A stretch of DNA of 64,000 nucleotides from Tetranychus cinnabarinus (Eukaryota; Arthropoda; Arachnida; Trombidiformes; Tetranychidae). Of the stretch, positions 1 to 12,600 are shown piece by piece. Below the pieces are notes generated by a model that saw nothing but the letters and a program-made list of their open reading frames with translations, was not told where the DNA came from and did not search any database. The position numbers and the translations under genes are program-made. Position 1 is the first letter of the stretch. Every line of letters begins with the position of its first letter. The stretch lies in contig WHVY01000001.1 of NCBI GenBank assembly GCA_022266195.1, forward strand, positions 3,100,001-3,164,000, given 5' to 3'.

Positions 1-27
1 TGGCATTATATTAGTAAGAAGTTGCAT
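1..27 (-). CDS. Start of a secreted-peptide gene, mirror copy (partial)
   Basis: The minus strand starts an ATG at 27 and runs off the left window edge. Its nine visible codons are identical to the first nine codons of the gene at 911 on the other strand. A TATA box on the minus strand (134-141) lies the same distance upstream as in the right copy. It is therefore the left member of a head-to-head duplicated pair. Only nine codons are visible, so the product can only be inferred from its twin. Confidence 0.5.
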
Positions 28-133
28 TTCTCCTCTATCAAGACACCGTAAATCTTTATCAGCAAAATGTTAACGCAAAATGGCACTTTGCTGAGAATGG
101 AGTTGTAAGTGAACTTTTACATCGGGATAATTT

Positions 134-141
134 CTTTTATA
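134..141 (-). promoter_or_regulatory. TATA box of the left mirror gene
   Basis: The minus strand reads TATAAAAG, the exact mirror of 797-804. It lies about 107 bases before the minus-strand ATG at 27. Confidence 0.55.
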
Positions 142-609
142 CTGACTCTCATGAGTGTTCTTTGCTCAGCTAGTAAATTAGGGCAGAACTCTAGCTTATT
201 AAGTTATTAAGAACGGAAAAAAACAATTGATGATTGTACACCTATCCTGGAAGATGAGAATCATATGATCAAACGTAGTCACTCTCAAGGTATCATGATG
301 TTTGAAGACCCCTGAATACTAATAAAAAGAAAGAAACATTAATACGCAAACTTAGAACACTTTGAGGCACAATGCTCACAAGACATGGGTGCTTAGTCCA
401 CAGCTTTTAACATGTTTAATTTGCTTCTCCAATATAACCGTATTGAGTTCTCCTTGAACAATCTGAATCGCCCTACAAGTGTGAGGCTACTGTAATTATG
501 TAAAATTTTTGACATAGCCATGATCACAGCTGTTTTTCTGACGATTTAAATTTTATGCAAAAATATCCTAAAATTCTGTAAACAAGTTTGCTACTTAATG
601 TTTATTTTA

Positions 610-937
610 TTTTTATTAGTATTCAGTGTTCTTCAAACATCATGATACCTTGCGAGGGACTACGTTTGATCATATGATTCTCATCTTCCAGGATAGGTGT
701 ACAATCATCAATTGTTTTTTTCCGTTCTTAATAACTTAATAAGCTAGAGTTCTGCCCTAATTTACTAGCTGAGCAAAGAACACTCATGAGAGTCAGTATA
801 AAAGAAATTATCCCGATGTAAAAGTTCACTTACAACTCCATTCTCAGCAAAGTGCCATTTTGCGTTAACATTTTGCTGATAAAGATTTACGGTGTCTTGA
901 TAGAGGAGAAATGCAACTTCTTACTAATATAATGCCA
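610..937. repeat. Right arm of large inverted repeat
   Basis: Reverse complement of 1-328. It covers the TATA box at 797, the presumed 5' leader and the first 27 bases of the reading frame at 911. Beyond 937 the comparison is cut by the window edge, so the true arm length is unknown. Confidence 0.93.
797..804 (+). promoter_or_regulatory. TATA box of the right secreted-peptide gene
   Basis: TATAAAAG lies about 107 bases before the ATG at 911. A TTCACT initiator-like sequence follows about 30 bases downstream, near 826. Together with its mirror at 134-141 it makes a divergent promoter pair around a 281-bp unique spacer. Confidence 0.55.
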
Positions 938-1051
938 GTCTTCTTTATGGCTATGATTGCCTTGTTCAATTGCAGTGCGGCAGCTCAAGCTAGACGAGAT
1001 GATCTATGTGTATTTCGCATAACTGATATACGTGACATAGGTAGCTTGAAA
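911..1051 (+). CDS. First exon of a secreted peptide (signal peptide)
   Basis: The ATG at 911 opens 47 codons. A hydrophobic stretch at residues 8-20 is followed by a small-residue cleavage region near residues 22-27 (SAAAQA), then a charged start RRDDLC. This is a typical signal peptide. The exon ends at a strong donor, GTAAGT at 1052, in phase 0. Reading through instead gives a 62-residue peptide ending at 1099. I could not find a convincing second exon: nearby AG acceptors lead to quick stops. The mature product and its function are unknown. Its start is inside the inverted repeat, and a mirror copy leads away to the left. Confidence 0.5.
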
Positions 1052-4000
1052 GTAAGTATTGATAGCCTTTGTTTTTTTCAAAAATGTCCACAAAAATAGC
1101 CCCTTTCATACGCGAAGTTGAAGCTAGTCTGATGCGGAGATATAATCTGACTTTACCTAATTTGTTCAATTAAAATTTGCCAATATGATTTGGGCATATG
1201 TATTTCGTTCTATAGAAGTAAAAATTTGAACTGTTTAACTTAATTTGTAAATTCCATTATTTTCGCGTTATTTGTCAAGATTTTCATTATACATTAGTTT
1301 GAATGGATGACTTCGGCTAATTTGTATAATATTATTAATTAATATTTAAGAATAGCAAAGCAAATGGAGGACACAGCTTAGTTTTTAATATTCTCATTGA
1401 ATTCAAATAACATGTTTTGCACTTCCAAATTTCAGTATCAAACTAAATCATAATAAATCATAACGTGCTGTATTTTTTGAGGCGTTTCACTTGATTCATA
1501 TTATAATTTATCATGGCTCACTATGAAATCTAACGGTTCTTCAATTTATGTGAATAAAATTAGTTTCATGAAAAAATCTCTTTCCATGATGGAACAAAAG
1601 GCGATCGAAGTTTCCACTTTTGGGATTGATTATCTCGTAAACGGTCTAATGGATAGATTTTTTATTGACACATATTGATTCAGTTTATATGCAAAGGTAC
1701 AAAGTGTTTTACTGATTTTCATGGTAAATAAATAGATACAATTTCATGCCACTGCAGAATAATCGCTCCTTTCAGGGTGCTTTGATATGCTAGAATGTTT
1801 CATACAAAAGGATTAGAAGGTTAGCATTAGATGACTTAATGTTTAGTTGACCATGCATCCTATTGAGCATAAACAGCAGCGCAATGGAGCTTCGACCTAT
1901 TTATTTCAGAAAAATCTTTTTTGATATCCGAAATCAAAGTCTTCTTTTAAAAAATGCAATTCCGTGTATGAAAAATATTTTATCATATGTCCATGAAATT
2001 ATTTCAGAAGATGACAGAAACATTAGTTTATTTTTGCACAAAATGTGCTTGATAAGTGTACTTTTATTTTAATGATTAAACGGTGTCAGTGAGTCTAGTC
2101 TAACTGAAGCAATTTGATTCTGAAAAATTATTCTCAAACTTTACCGATCATAGCTTATTTTTCATATTAAAAATTTCTCAGCACGTTATTCTTAAACGTA
2201 GTGTTGATATTTACGCAAATTGAAAAAAATACGTTATTAAAATAAAAATGATATTCCTAAACTTTTGGCATGTACTGTATTGGAGAAAGCTTTTTTCAGA
2301 AACACGGGTGATTAGCATATCAAGGTAGCGACTATTGTAAATGTAATTTTCATCATCTTCTAGCAAGATTTGAAAAGATTCAACTTGATATCCTCAATAA
2401 ATAAGCAGAATGAATTTATGACATCCAAATATTCAATAGGATATCAATAGCTGAACCAAAAACAAGCAAAAATGTAAGAAATGCAATAAAAGTAAATTGC
2501 AATTTTCACTAAGCAAATTGAATTTTCGATGCATCCCGATTAAAGAGTAAATCAAAAGATTGGCAGGAAAAGCCAATATTTACAAATATAAATTTTTATC
2601 CAAAGAAGATAAAGAAATAAATTCTTGGCAAGTTACAAACATTTCCTATTATTGCCTTCTTGAATGGAACAAGAAAAAAAAGCAAGAAAAAAATGATGAT
2701 GATGAGAAGGATGATGAAGAAAATGATGGTCAACTTATTGAGGAAAGCAAAAGGCTCTTTGCTAGTTACACTCGAGTTCAATAACGAGAATTGAATAGCC
2801 AACCATTTTGTCTACTGATTCAATGAACAGAAAGCTAAAATAAAATGATGAAGATGATTGAATAAAATAACACATTGAATCAATTTGATACACATAAACA
2901 CACTTAGATACAGTAAGTTGTGTTTAACAAAGTGGACTTTGATCTGTATAATTGAATTATTACTTTCAGTGCAAGAAAACCATTTCAACCAATATTATTG
3001 TTTTTTTAGCATTCTGGGTTACCATCTCATGTTTATCCTCAATGGGACATTAACTGATAAAAAATTCATTCCCAAACATTATCAAAATTAAAGCGATAAA
3101 ACCTCAAAACTAATGACTTTGCAACTAACCACAAAAATCGTAAACTGCAAAACTAAACAACTTTTAACAGAAGAAGCGTAAAAATTGTTAATAACAATTT
3201 TTGGTTAGACAAAAAATTTGCTGGAAAACAATTTGAAAGTTAAACTCCCATGATGATCATGATGGCAAGTAATGAATATTTCAATTGAAGAGCAAAAAAG
3301 TGGCAACAGAAACAGGATAATCTAATTAACTCTGCATGTTAATTAACTTTAAAACTGTACAAATCGTTACAATTGCAATTGCAAACATCATTTCTCTTGT
3401 TTATTCTCTTATTGATTAACTTGCAAAATGATGAAAAAACAGTTTCTTTTGCACAATCAAGATTATCAATTTTCTTGCCTTCTCTTTGCCTGTTTTCATG
3501 GAAAAACTCGAATCATCAACTGATAATTCAATTACAACAATCGGGATTTACTTTAATTAGCAAGTTTCAAGTCTTGCTTTCCACTCATTAACAGTCAAAG
3601 TTATTAACTTTTTCCTCTTTTCCATTTCATTTTTCCATTGATTAATTTCCATCTAATTACATGAACCTTTTTCCCCTCTTTGCCTTTTCAATGATAAAAA
3701 CTTGCTTATTTATTGATTCCTTGCAATATCACTATTCAATCATGATCATCTCATGTTGCTCATGAAATTAGATTTAAAAGGAACATCATTTTCTGTCGAT
3801 TTCCTTTCAACTTTTTATCTCTTCTCCTTTCATCACCTCAACCTTTCAACACTGAATTTCATCTGAATTTGCTTTTAACCCAAACTTGATCAACTTACGT
3901 TTTCATCATTAAAACTTTTTCGCTTTCAAAACTTTTCTCAATCTTTTCCCTTCATCAGAGTTTTTTTTGTACCTTCGTTGACAAGTTCATCATCAGTTGA

Positions 4001-5756
4001 AACATCAATTTAATTAAAGTTCAATCAAATTGTTGATCAGCTCAACATTAAGAAGTTAATTTGTACCAGACAACAAATTGATTTTTGTCTTGATATTCGA
4101 AGAGGAAAAAATTTCGACTTTCAAAGTTTCGACAATCACAGGCAGTTGAACAAAAATAATCACATTTCTCAACGAATCTGAATAAATTGCCATTCAAATT
4201 GAACTGAAGATTGAATAACAAGTCCATTGAAGGATTTTGTTTGTTTTTTTACAGTTTCTGTCAAAGTCTTTTTATTGATTCAAACTGTTGGCCAAGATCG
4301 GTTACTTTTGGACTCGATTTGTTTACAATAAAATTGATTGAACAAATGTTTAAATATCTCAACAAATATCATGATCAACTGAAAATAGACTCAATTGAAT
4401 AATCTCAACCATTTCTTATTCTGTCTTGGTAATTACAGTTTGATGTATAAGCATCGATGAATGAGTCTTTTAAAATTTAAAATCAGTGACCATAAAGAGT
4501 TGAGTAAAGAAAAAACTGGAAAAAAAGTTCTGATTGAAAAGAGAAATATGTTTGAATGAACATTTTTCACCGATCGTAATGTTTAATTCAATAATCTGAG
4601 TAAATTGAATGATTAAGCAGAGGTGTTTCGTTACATGTTTACATTCAATTGAATTCAATTTCAAGTTGAAAATTAAAGTTTAAACGAATAAAACTGTCAG
4701 AAGAAAATGAAAAAAAACTCTTTTTTCATCGTTTCATTTTCTATTCAAATGAGCAATTTTTCCTTGCAACAATTTGATTGAAGTAAACAATTAACTGTTG
4801 ACAAGAATAAACATTAAACATTTTGAATGCAAAAAGTGATCTTGGTTCTGCAAATTTTTATACCATTTGATGAATAAAGTTGAGTAGAAGTTTCAATATT
4901 TCTGTGAAATGATGAATTTTGAGGAATGAAAAAGTTTAAATTATAAATTAATTTCTTTTCCTTCCTGTTTGACATTTGAATCGCGTCAAAATTGTTGATG
5001 GTTGAACAAATTAAACCAAACTCAAGTTTTGAAAGTTGAATGTTATTTCATAATTTGTAAAAATGGTTTGCTTTGTTTTACCAATTTTACAGTTATTTTT
5101 GTACGCTACTTGGTTTAACTCAACTAACTCCACGAATAAATTGAGTGTTGAGGTGTGAAAAGAGGTAATAAACCAGGTGAGAACACAAATCAGATTAAAG
5201 GTAACGTGAATACAATAGTTCAACATAACCCTACATGATTTTTTCAAGTTATATAATATTCTGTTTCTAAATGAACAATCATGAACAAATCATGTTTTTT
5301 GCTTTTTTTCGTAATCCAAACTCGCATTTTTCTCTCATTCTAAAATATTCATTGTCTGCTTGCTATTGTGTAGGTGAGAAATGGCTTAGCTAATCTGAAA
5401 TGCTTACTTTGACATGAACTGGTTAACTCAATTGCTGAGTTAAAAATACTTTATATTGTATTCAGTTCATTCAGATGCTTTTAACAGAATCAGAATTTTT
5501 CCTAACATGTACTGATAGTAGTGGTGTTTCATACGCTTCTAAATCATGCTCCCCCCATTTTGATATCAGTACTACCTTTTTTCAATTCTAGCACTAACTC
5601 AGCCACTTTATTAAAATCTGAAAATTAAAAATTCTGTGAAATAAAATGTATCAAGTTTGCACTGATTCAAACATCATTTAAATCAAAAAAATTAGAATTT
5701 GCACCTAACCAGTAGTTGATTTGAAATTTTCTCAATTAAATTGAAACAAACTTAAT
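1052..5756. other. Intron or spacer, no gene seen
   Basis: AT-rich sequence with only short chance reading frames. It holds a degenerate copy of the foldback repeat family (1900-2157). No splice-linked coding segment could be supported. A purine/pyrimidine-rich, low-complexity character dominates from 2.6 to 5.7 kb. Confidence 0.5.
1900..2157. repeat. Degenerate copy of the 62-kb foldback repeat family
   Basis: Two blocks resemble the right arm of the palindrome at 61794-62760. Block 1925-1965 resembles about 62325-62365. Block 2024-2157 resembles 62627-62757 and shares the string AGTCTAGTCTAACTG. The end sequence (TAGCTTA against TACCTTA) matches the palindrome terminus. The copy is diverged and has lost the middle and the other arm. 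Confidence 0.6.
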
Positions 5757-5866
5757 CCGGGCGGGGCAGGACACGATCTCGCGAGACTAATGTAATCATT
5801 GATTACGCGAGTTTAACGATATCATTTAGCTCGTGTTATCAATGGTCTCTTTGGTCTCGCGAGTAC
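5757..5866. promoter_or_regulatory. GC-rich CpG-containing island with TCTCGCGAGA palindrome
   Basis: A short GC-rich segment in otherwise AT-rich DNA contains the perfect palindrome TCTCGCGAGA at 5777-5786. A second GTCTCGCGAGTAC lies at 5854-5866. TCTCGCGAGA is a known core-promoter element of animal housekeeping genes. The segment is about 250 bases upstream of the gene at 6109 and may be its promoter. Confidence 0.4.
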
Positions 5867-5869
5867 GGT

Positions 5870-5960
5870 CACTCAAGTACTGATAAAAATTGGCCACTCA
5901 AGTACTGATAAAAATTGGCCACTCGATTACTGATAAAAATTGACCACTCGAGTACTGATA
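5870..5960 (+). repeat. 25-bp tandem repeat, 3.6 copies, with TGATAA motifs
   Basis: Units begin at 5870, 5895, 5920 and 5945 (the last is partial). Each unit has the form CACTCAAGTACTGATAAAAA followed by TTGGC, with one to three changes between units. The first three units contain TGATAA, a GATA-factor core site. It lies just before the presumed transcription start of the gene at 6109. Confidence 0.9.
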
Positions 5961-6108
5961 TTTATGGTTTTATTCCATACAATGCAACAAATTATCTTAT
6001 CTTTACCAGATACAAGTATGCAATAAGAGATGAAAGTGAACAATGCAGCACTTTCATTCTGCATTTCAATTTGAGAGTTAGTTTGAATTTAGTTTTATTT
6101 CTCTGATC

Positions 6109-6630
6109 ATGGTAAGACCAGCTCATCTAGAGCCTACACCTGGCCCTTCACGCACTGATGGTGAAGAATCCGATACCACCGTCATTGACGATGAGGAATC
6201 AGGCGCAGTGGCTAGTGGGAGCCATCCGGTGACCAAGTTCTTGCGGATTGGCGGCGAACAAGTTCATGTCTATGTCACCGCATGGACCAATAGCCTTACT
6301 CTGGCCGAGGATGTTAAGACGGATAAAGATGTGCCATGGGGCCTTCAATCAGGTGATTCAAAATTATTTAGGAGCTGGACGGCCAAAGAAAAGGAACCTA
6401 CTTATCGTTGTCGTTATTGCGGGCAAGGCCTTTCTGGCCGTCGAGCTGGAACTCGCCATGAGCAGGATTACTGCAGAGTTCCTGGTGCACCGTCCCATGA
6501 TTGCAAAGTTGGCCCGTGCGATGGGAATAAGAAGAAGAATATACCTTGCACTGGCAAAGGTGTTTATGTGTCACCTCCAGATGGACGGATTGCCAACCCA
6601 AGAGCTGGGCGACCGGCAAAAAGATTGTAG
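6109..6630 (+). CDS. 173-residue GC-rich protein with C2HC motif and AT-hook
   Basis: An intronless reading frame from ATG 6109 to TAG 6630, with an AATAAA signal 11 bases after the stop. Base composition is much richer in G and C than its surroundings. The N-terminus is acidic with many Ser, Asp and Glu residues (about 8-40). A Cys/His cluster at about residues 100-122 has the spacing C-x2-C-x12-H-x4-C. More cysteines follow at about 131-147. The C-terminus ends in a basic AT-hook-like GRP motif (RAGRPAKR). This suggests a small nucleic-acid-binding nuclear protein, but I do not recognise the family. The lack of introns and a run of A shortly after the AATAAA would fit an old retrocopy. A transposon-derived gene is an alternative. 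Confidence 0.55.
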   Translation: MVRPAHLEPTPGPSRTDGEESDTTVIDDEESGAVASGSHPVTKFLRIGGEQVHVYVTAWTNSLTLAEDVKTDKDVPWGLQSGDSKLFRSWTAKEKEPTYRCRYCGQGLSGRRAGTRHEQDYCRVPGAPSHDCKVGPCDGNKKKNIPCTGKGVYVSPPDGRIANPRAGRPAKRL

Positions 6631-6640
6631 TACTCTTTAC

Positions 6641-6646
6641 AATAAA
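6641..6646 (+). terminator. Polyadenylation signal AATAAA
   Basis: AATAAA lies 11 bases after the stop codon of the 173-residue gene. An A-run follows at 6654-6660. Confidence 0.5.
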
Positions 6647-6661
6647 CCTTCATGAAAAAAT

Positions 6662-9600
6662 AACGTAACGTACCTCTCTTCCATAACGTAGCGTTAATCA
6701 AGCAAAGGGCACCCAACGAGGACTCGTTGTTTTCTCCTTTGCTCTGGTTCACTTTTAAACACTAATGCTCTTAAGAGAAAAGAGAGTGTTTTCCTGAGAG
6801 GTGAATGAGGGAGAGATGCATGGTTCAACACAGAATGCACAATGTGCGTAAAATTTAGTAAATATTAAAATCTGAAGAAATTTTGAAGGATTAAAATTAC
6901 TCTTGTTTGATTAGATAGATTTAGAAGACAAAATTATGATCAATTCATCATAGACTCACCTTAATTTCAATCAAGTGTTGCTATATTGTTTTATCAATCT
7001 CTACAAGATCTAAATTAAGAGCCTCAAAATGAATGCGTCAGAAAGTGTATTAGGTGGATTGTGGATTGTGGAAAGTGGATTAAGGTATTTCGGATTACCA
7101 TCGGAAAGATAATTGCTTAACTGAACGGTTTGGAATCACTCATATCCTTTGGCCAGTATATGTTATGAACATGTGACTAACATTGTACCCATCTGAAAAT
7201 TTGCGGTCTCAGAAAATGAATTTCTAATATCATTTTGGAGGTAAAATAAAGAATTGACCTTGAATCACCTTGAGCGCTCAAAAGCGTGAGCGCTTATGTT
7301 TGTTCAATCTGCATAAGCACATGGTTTGATTCTGAGATCTGTAGCACTAACCGTTCGTGAATTATGCCTGTATGAAGGCGTAAAATGCAAAAAAACGCCC
7401 GGTATTACAACAGAAACGTCTCAACTTCAAGCCCAAAAATCAAAGCAACCACTGGATATTTATAAAATCGGACACTGATTCGCTTTTTATGGCAGCTGCA
7501 CCCCTGCTTCTGGAAAAACAAACTTACAAAAAGGCAAATCAAGTTCAACATTGAATGTTCAATTTTGTGCTTCAACTATAAATAAATGATTCCGCAATAA
7601 AATGAAATTTGAACTCAAGAACGCATAGATATTACCAATTCGTTAGATGAACATCAAGATTTCTCAATATTTAGTTACAATTTTCAATATTTGTTTGATA
7701 ATAATGGTTCATCAGAAAATGAGGCAAACACGTTTCTTTTGTTTGATCAAGAAATTTCAAACGTTTGAAAAAGCAACGAACGCAGAAAATCGAGTTCACA
7801 AAAGTTCGTTATTGTTTATTCATCATTTTCTATCAAAAAATGGAATTCCCTGATCATGAAATGAACTCAAATAAATGCGTGCTAAGATTAACATTAACTA
7901 TTGATGAAACTAGGATGAGAGCGGGAGCATGATGAAACAAAAATGTTGCTGATGAAAGAAAAGATGAAATGCAAGATGAAATGAAAGGTCAAAATATAAG
8001 TTTAACCTCATGCAAGTTTGAAACAGAAAAAGAAACAAAATATAAATAAAATGAGTAAATTAGCATAAAACCATTGAACAAAAACAGGAAATTAAGAGGA
8101 AATAAAAAGTTGAGCGAAAAAAAAGAGTTGAACTTTTTCTTTTATTCACCTTTGCTTTCCTTCGCAGTGTATTAACCAAGTTATACAGTTAATTAGTTTG
8201 AATGGCTGATAATGAATCATGAAAATGAGTTGAAATGATAACGTCAACTCCCTGATCAGGTCAGCTGAGAGTAAATGAGAGGGAGTGAAAGGAAGAGAAA
8301 AGGTTACAAGTGAGAAACAAGGAATGAAGCAGTAAAAGAATAGCCAAGTTTCACTTTTAAATGGACAGTTTCATGATAATGATGAGGCGTTAACAGCAAA
8401 TGATAATGAAACATAAAGGAATAACATTTTTATTGATGAAGAATGTTTTTTTTCTTGCAATCAATTTCATACTGATTGAATAAGATGGACGCTAATGTTT
8501 ACTTGAAAGCCATTTCATCTGGCTAATCAACGCCAATAAACATCAACTGAATTTGACATGAAACTAATTACGATTCGTTGATTGTTAGGGAAACAAGGAT
8601 TGACGTAAACAAAAACAGGCAACAAATGAATTATGAGAATATTAATATTGGGCAATGAAAATTGAAAATCTAATAATGAAAGATGTTCTCTTCTTCACGT
8701 TTCTGCTAATGAATAACAATTTCCAAGTCGACAAAATTATTGTTCATTTGTCAGCAAATCTTTAGCATTTCTTTTCACCAAACTCGAATCATTCCCTTTG
8801 ATAACTTTTCTGGTCGATAAATTTAAATCTAATTTAAATTGCGATGAGTTTATAGTTATTTTATCCTTTCAACTATTTTCATATTTATTAAATTATCTTC
8901 GAAGGGAAAATGTGAAGTGACTTTTTTTCATATCATTTTCGTTTTATTATTTAGCTAATCTATTTTAATGAACCACAAAATTATTTATCATGCAAAATGA
9001 TGAAACTCTTTTTTTCGTTGATAATCTTGAAATTTCCGTTCAGTAAATAAAGGTTGGGAGTAAAAGCACAAGATTGGAAAGAAAAGTTTTGTTGCTCTTT
9101 TTTTCAACTAAAATGACAAGTTAAAGTTGCTTTTTGTTTTTGTCTTTAAAAGATTAGGAAATTTTCAGGCAAAAACAACCAAAAAGGTGAAGCATTTTAA
9201 GATATAATTATGATGAATGGTAAATTCATCATAAACGTTTTCCTAAACTTTTATAATGAACTGTTCAAGATTAGCATTGCATCTGTTAATGGTTAAATGT
9301 ATTGGTTGATTGTTGGGTGAAAATTGTTTTCCAAAAAATTGAAAAGTAATTCAGATTAAATATTCAGACCAGACATGTTTTCCCGATAAGAATCGGATTA
9401 GTTGTGAAATTCGTTCAGATTGATGCAACTTTTTCCTTGACCTTCTTATTTCATGTAGCCTTTTCCATGAAAAAGGATCAACAATCTTCCGGGATTAAAG
9501 ACTTGACTTGTTGATTAGAACAAATAATTTATTGAAAAATTTCATTCGATTCCAGATAAATTCGGTAAAAGCTGCAATTTTCTCATCTTAAACAATCCTG

Positions 9601-12600
9601 AAACAATGCAGAATAAGCAAACAACCATTCACTTGTTTTCTCGAGAAAAAACTTAAAATTCTTGACTGGAACTGGCTCGAAGATATCGAATTGGGTCATC
9701 AAAAATTTCCAACTTCAAACTTTTTTCCACTCTGTTATTCTGGTGTCCTGCATAACCATCAGACAATTATATAATAGTTGTAATCGGCGTCATTTGTTGA
9801 CAAAACTAAACAATGTCTTATTTGTTGGTTGAATTCAGTACAATCAAGATTGATTGAATTTGGATAATAATCAAATGCAAGAAATGTGAATGAAGAAAGA
9901 ATGTCCAAAATATTCTAGGACGCCTTTACTTGAACTTTTTTCTGCATAACTATTTAGCAATTTGATGGTTCGATTAATATCGAATCAAACTTGGTGAACG
10001 AAGTCTGCTAGATGACAGCAAAAACATTAAATAGTTCATTGCACTCAACTTGTCTGAGCTTAAGTTTAGTTTAATTTGTCAAATCTGTTTAATAAATCAA
10101 GATAAATGTATAAATTTTCTCGGACTTTGTCGGTCATTTCATTGTATCTTTCATATACAATAAACTTGAACATAATTGAAAGGGTTTGGTTTGTTATTGA
10201 AGTCTGATAAACTAATGAGATGACAATGAATGAAAATGAATGGCTTAACTCGAGTTAAGTGATTTGTTATGAACCATCAATTATCAATCTTGTCTGCATT
10301 GGCATTCAGGATTCTTCAGTTGGTGAAACTCTATTAAAACTTATAGAGTCCGAATAATCTATAGACAAGAATTTTTCGAATTTCGTTTGTGACAAATTTT
10401 TTATCAAAATTCTTGCTAATCTTGTCATGACAACTCAAGGGTTAAGCAATTAACATTTTCAGAGTGAAAACAATAGACTAAACTAAAGTAAAACTAAATA
10501 TGAATACCAAATATCAGCCAACAATGGATAAAAGTGAAGGAAAAAAATATGAATCTCAACAGTTGATGAATAATAAATTTAAGGAAATGCCATTTTCGAA
10601 GGTTTCAAGATGTTGACTTAAACTTTACTCGATTTCCTGACGTTTAAAGGAAAGACAACTCCAACAGTCAATTATAATCATTTAAATCTCTTTAAATTAC
10701 TCCCAGTTAATGCTTGACATGCACATTTCCTCTTCCTCTTTTCACTCAACTAAAGTGAAGACAAAAGTTAAAAGCTGAAAAATGTTGTTCAATATTTTCC
10801 ATCAACTTCAATTTTCCTCTCTTCTTCTGTTTCTATTGATTAGAGATTTGATTTTTTTAAAAATGAACTAATAATGTTCAGTTGAAATTACTGGATAATC
10901 TTATCATGAAAGTACCTGTTTCCCTAATCTGCTCATTCCGTTTACTCTATTTACCGTATTTACTGAGAAACAGAATACCAAACAAATTTAGTCTAATGTT
11001 TCACTGATCTCTTCTTCATTCCCAGTGAAGCTTTACCAGAAAAGTAAAGTACATTATCGAATAATATTTTTGGTGGAAAAAATTGATTACATTAAATCTA
11101 AACATTATGATCAACATGGTGATAACCTTGATGAGTAAACTTGATTTGATTCTGATAAAAGTTTCATTTCTATTTGCGCAAAGAAACTGATCGACTTACA
11201 TTGTTTAGTGAACACAAGTCTAACTTTATGCAAATAAAAAAGATTGCCTTTTCTTATTTGAATAACATTAAAGCTGTAAGCTGTACAATTACCTTGGACC
11301 TTACAATTTAATCTAATTTGAATGAAGCAAAATTGAAAGCAAGCCGATTAGAAAATAATATCAAATGTTAACAGAAAATTAAATGTCATTATTGTCCATA
11401 TCGTCCAACATTGAGACAACATTTCCTGCTAATGAACACCTGTAAACAATATTAATCATCGAAACAAATGTATTCTTGAAAAGGTAAACCTGAGTAGACA
11501 AGAATGTTTCCCTGATAACATGATAGACAGAATTTTGGCAAAAAAAAGAAGAATAAGAAATGAAATGAACTCGAGACTATCTAATTGCTTTTCGCATTCC
11601 TAAGCTACAAAATTTACCTCAATACCATTTGGTATCAAGTAACCCTTAATGATAATATCCATTTGTATGTAGATTTAAATGTTGAGGATAACGGTTCGAT
11701 ATTACTGCGAGTTAACTCAAAGCCTTTGCTTTGTTCAGAAATATTCAGATAATCATACTTAACCATGAATATGTTTATTCAGAGAAGAGAGAAGAAAAAA
11801 ACGAAAAGATGAAACCAAATAAGAATGAAATAAGAAGAATAAGACACGGGAAAATCAAACCAAATAACCAATTCTTTTCCAATTTTCTTCTCTTCACCAT
11901 AATCTTGGACATGATGGAACTCGGAGAAAATGAGAAAATTTTGCGGTAAAAAGAGCTTCTTCTTCTCATATTCAGATTATTATCGTTTCCAAGTTTTTTC
12001 CTTTAGTCTCATGAATCATTTATATTTAAACGATTATCCTTCATCATCATTGTAATCATTCCATGTTTACCTACCAATGTTAGCCAATGATGATGCTGGA
12101 ATTGCATTAAACATTTCAACAGTAAGTTTGATTACCTGGTTAACGACTTTCGATTGGAATTTTTTCCTTTTCTCTTTTGTTTCTTCTTCTCTTTTATGTA
12201 CAATTCATTAAATCTTTCATCTTTCTTATTAAAGGGTTAAAATTTGTTTGCCATCAACAATATTTATTACACTTGTTAGCATAATGAGGCGACAAATGAA
12301 TCAACAGAATCAACCACAGAATCGATTCATCAATTAGATTTAATTGTTGCAATCGTTTTAGTTGATTGAATTATTCATGTTAACTGAATAAAGATTGGAA
12401 GCTGTCATTGACTAGTCACTGAACCACTCAACAATATTGAATAAAAATTAATGTAACTCAAGGGAATTGATCAGTTAGTAGGGAAAAAAATGAACAATTT
12501 ACGCCAAAAGTGGAATTAAAATTATCCATTTTTGACAGTTGGGGAAACTGTTGAAGGCAATAACAGCTATGATCGATAACCACTTGAGTTAGTTTGTCAT

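Larger units (their letters stand above)
1..328. repeat. Left arm of large inverted repeat
   Basis: Bases 1-328 are the reverse complement of 610-937 with only scattered mismatches (coordinates of paired bases sum to 938). The arm may extend beyond the left window edge. The 281-bp spacer (329-609) is not repeated. Each arm contains a promoter and the start of a signal-peptide exon, so this is an inverted gene duplication rather than a simple hairpin element. Confidence 0.93.

Noticed and set aside
2560..2802. Charged plus-strand frame and hydrophobic minus-strand frame
   Set aside because: Low-complexity GAT/AAG sequence; the plus frame begins with TTG and neither shows a domain or splice context.
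3373..3591. 72-codon frame with a hydrophobic start like a signal peptide
   Set aside because: Surroundings are low-complexity, it begins with TTG, and there is no donor, acceptor or promoter support.
6248..6655. 135-codon plus-strand frame overlapping the 173-residue gene
   Set aside because: A different frame of the same DNA; the frame at 6109 has the ATG, Cys/His motif, AT-hook and sensible stop before AATAAA.
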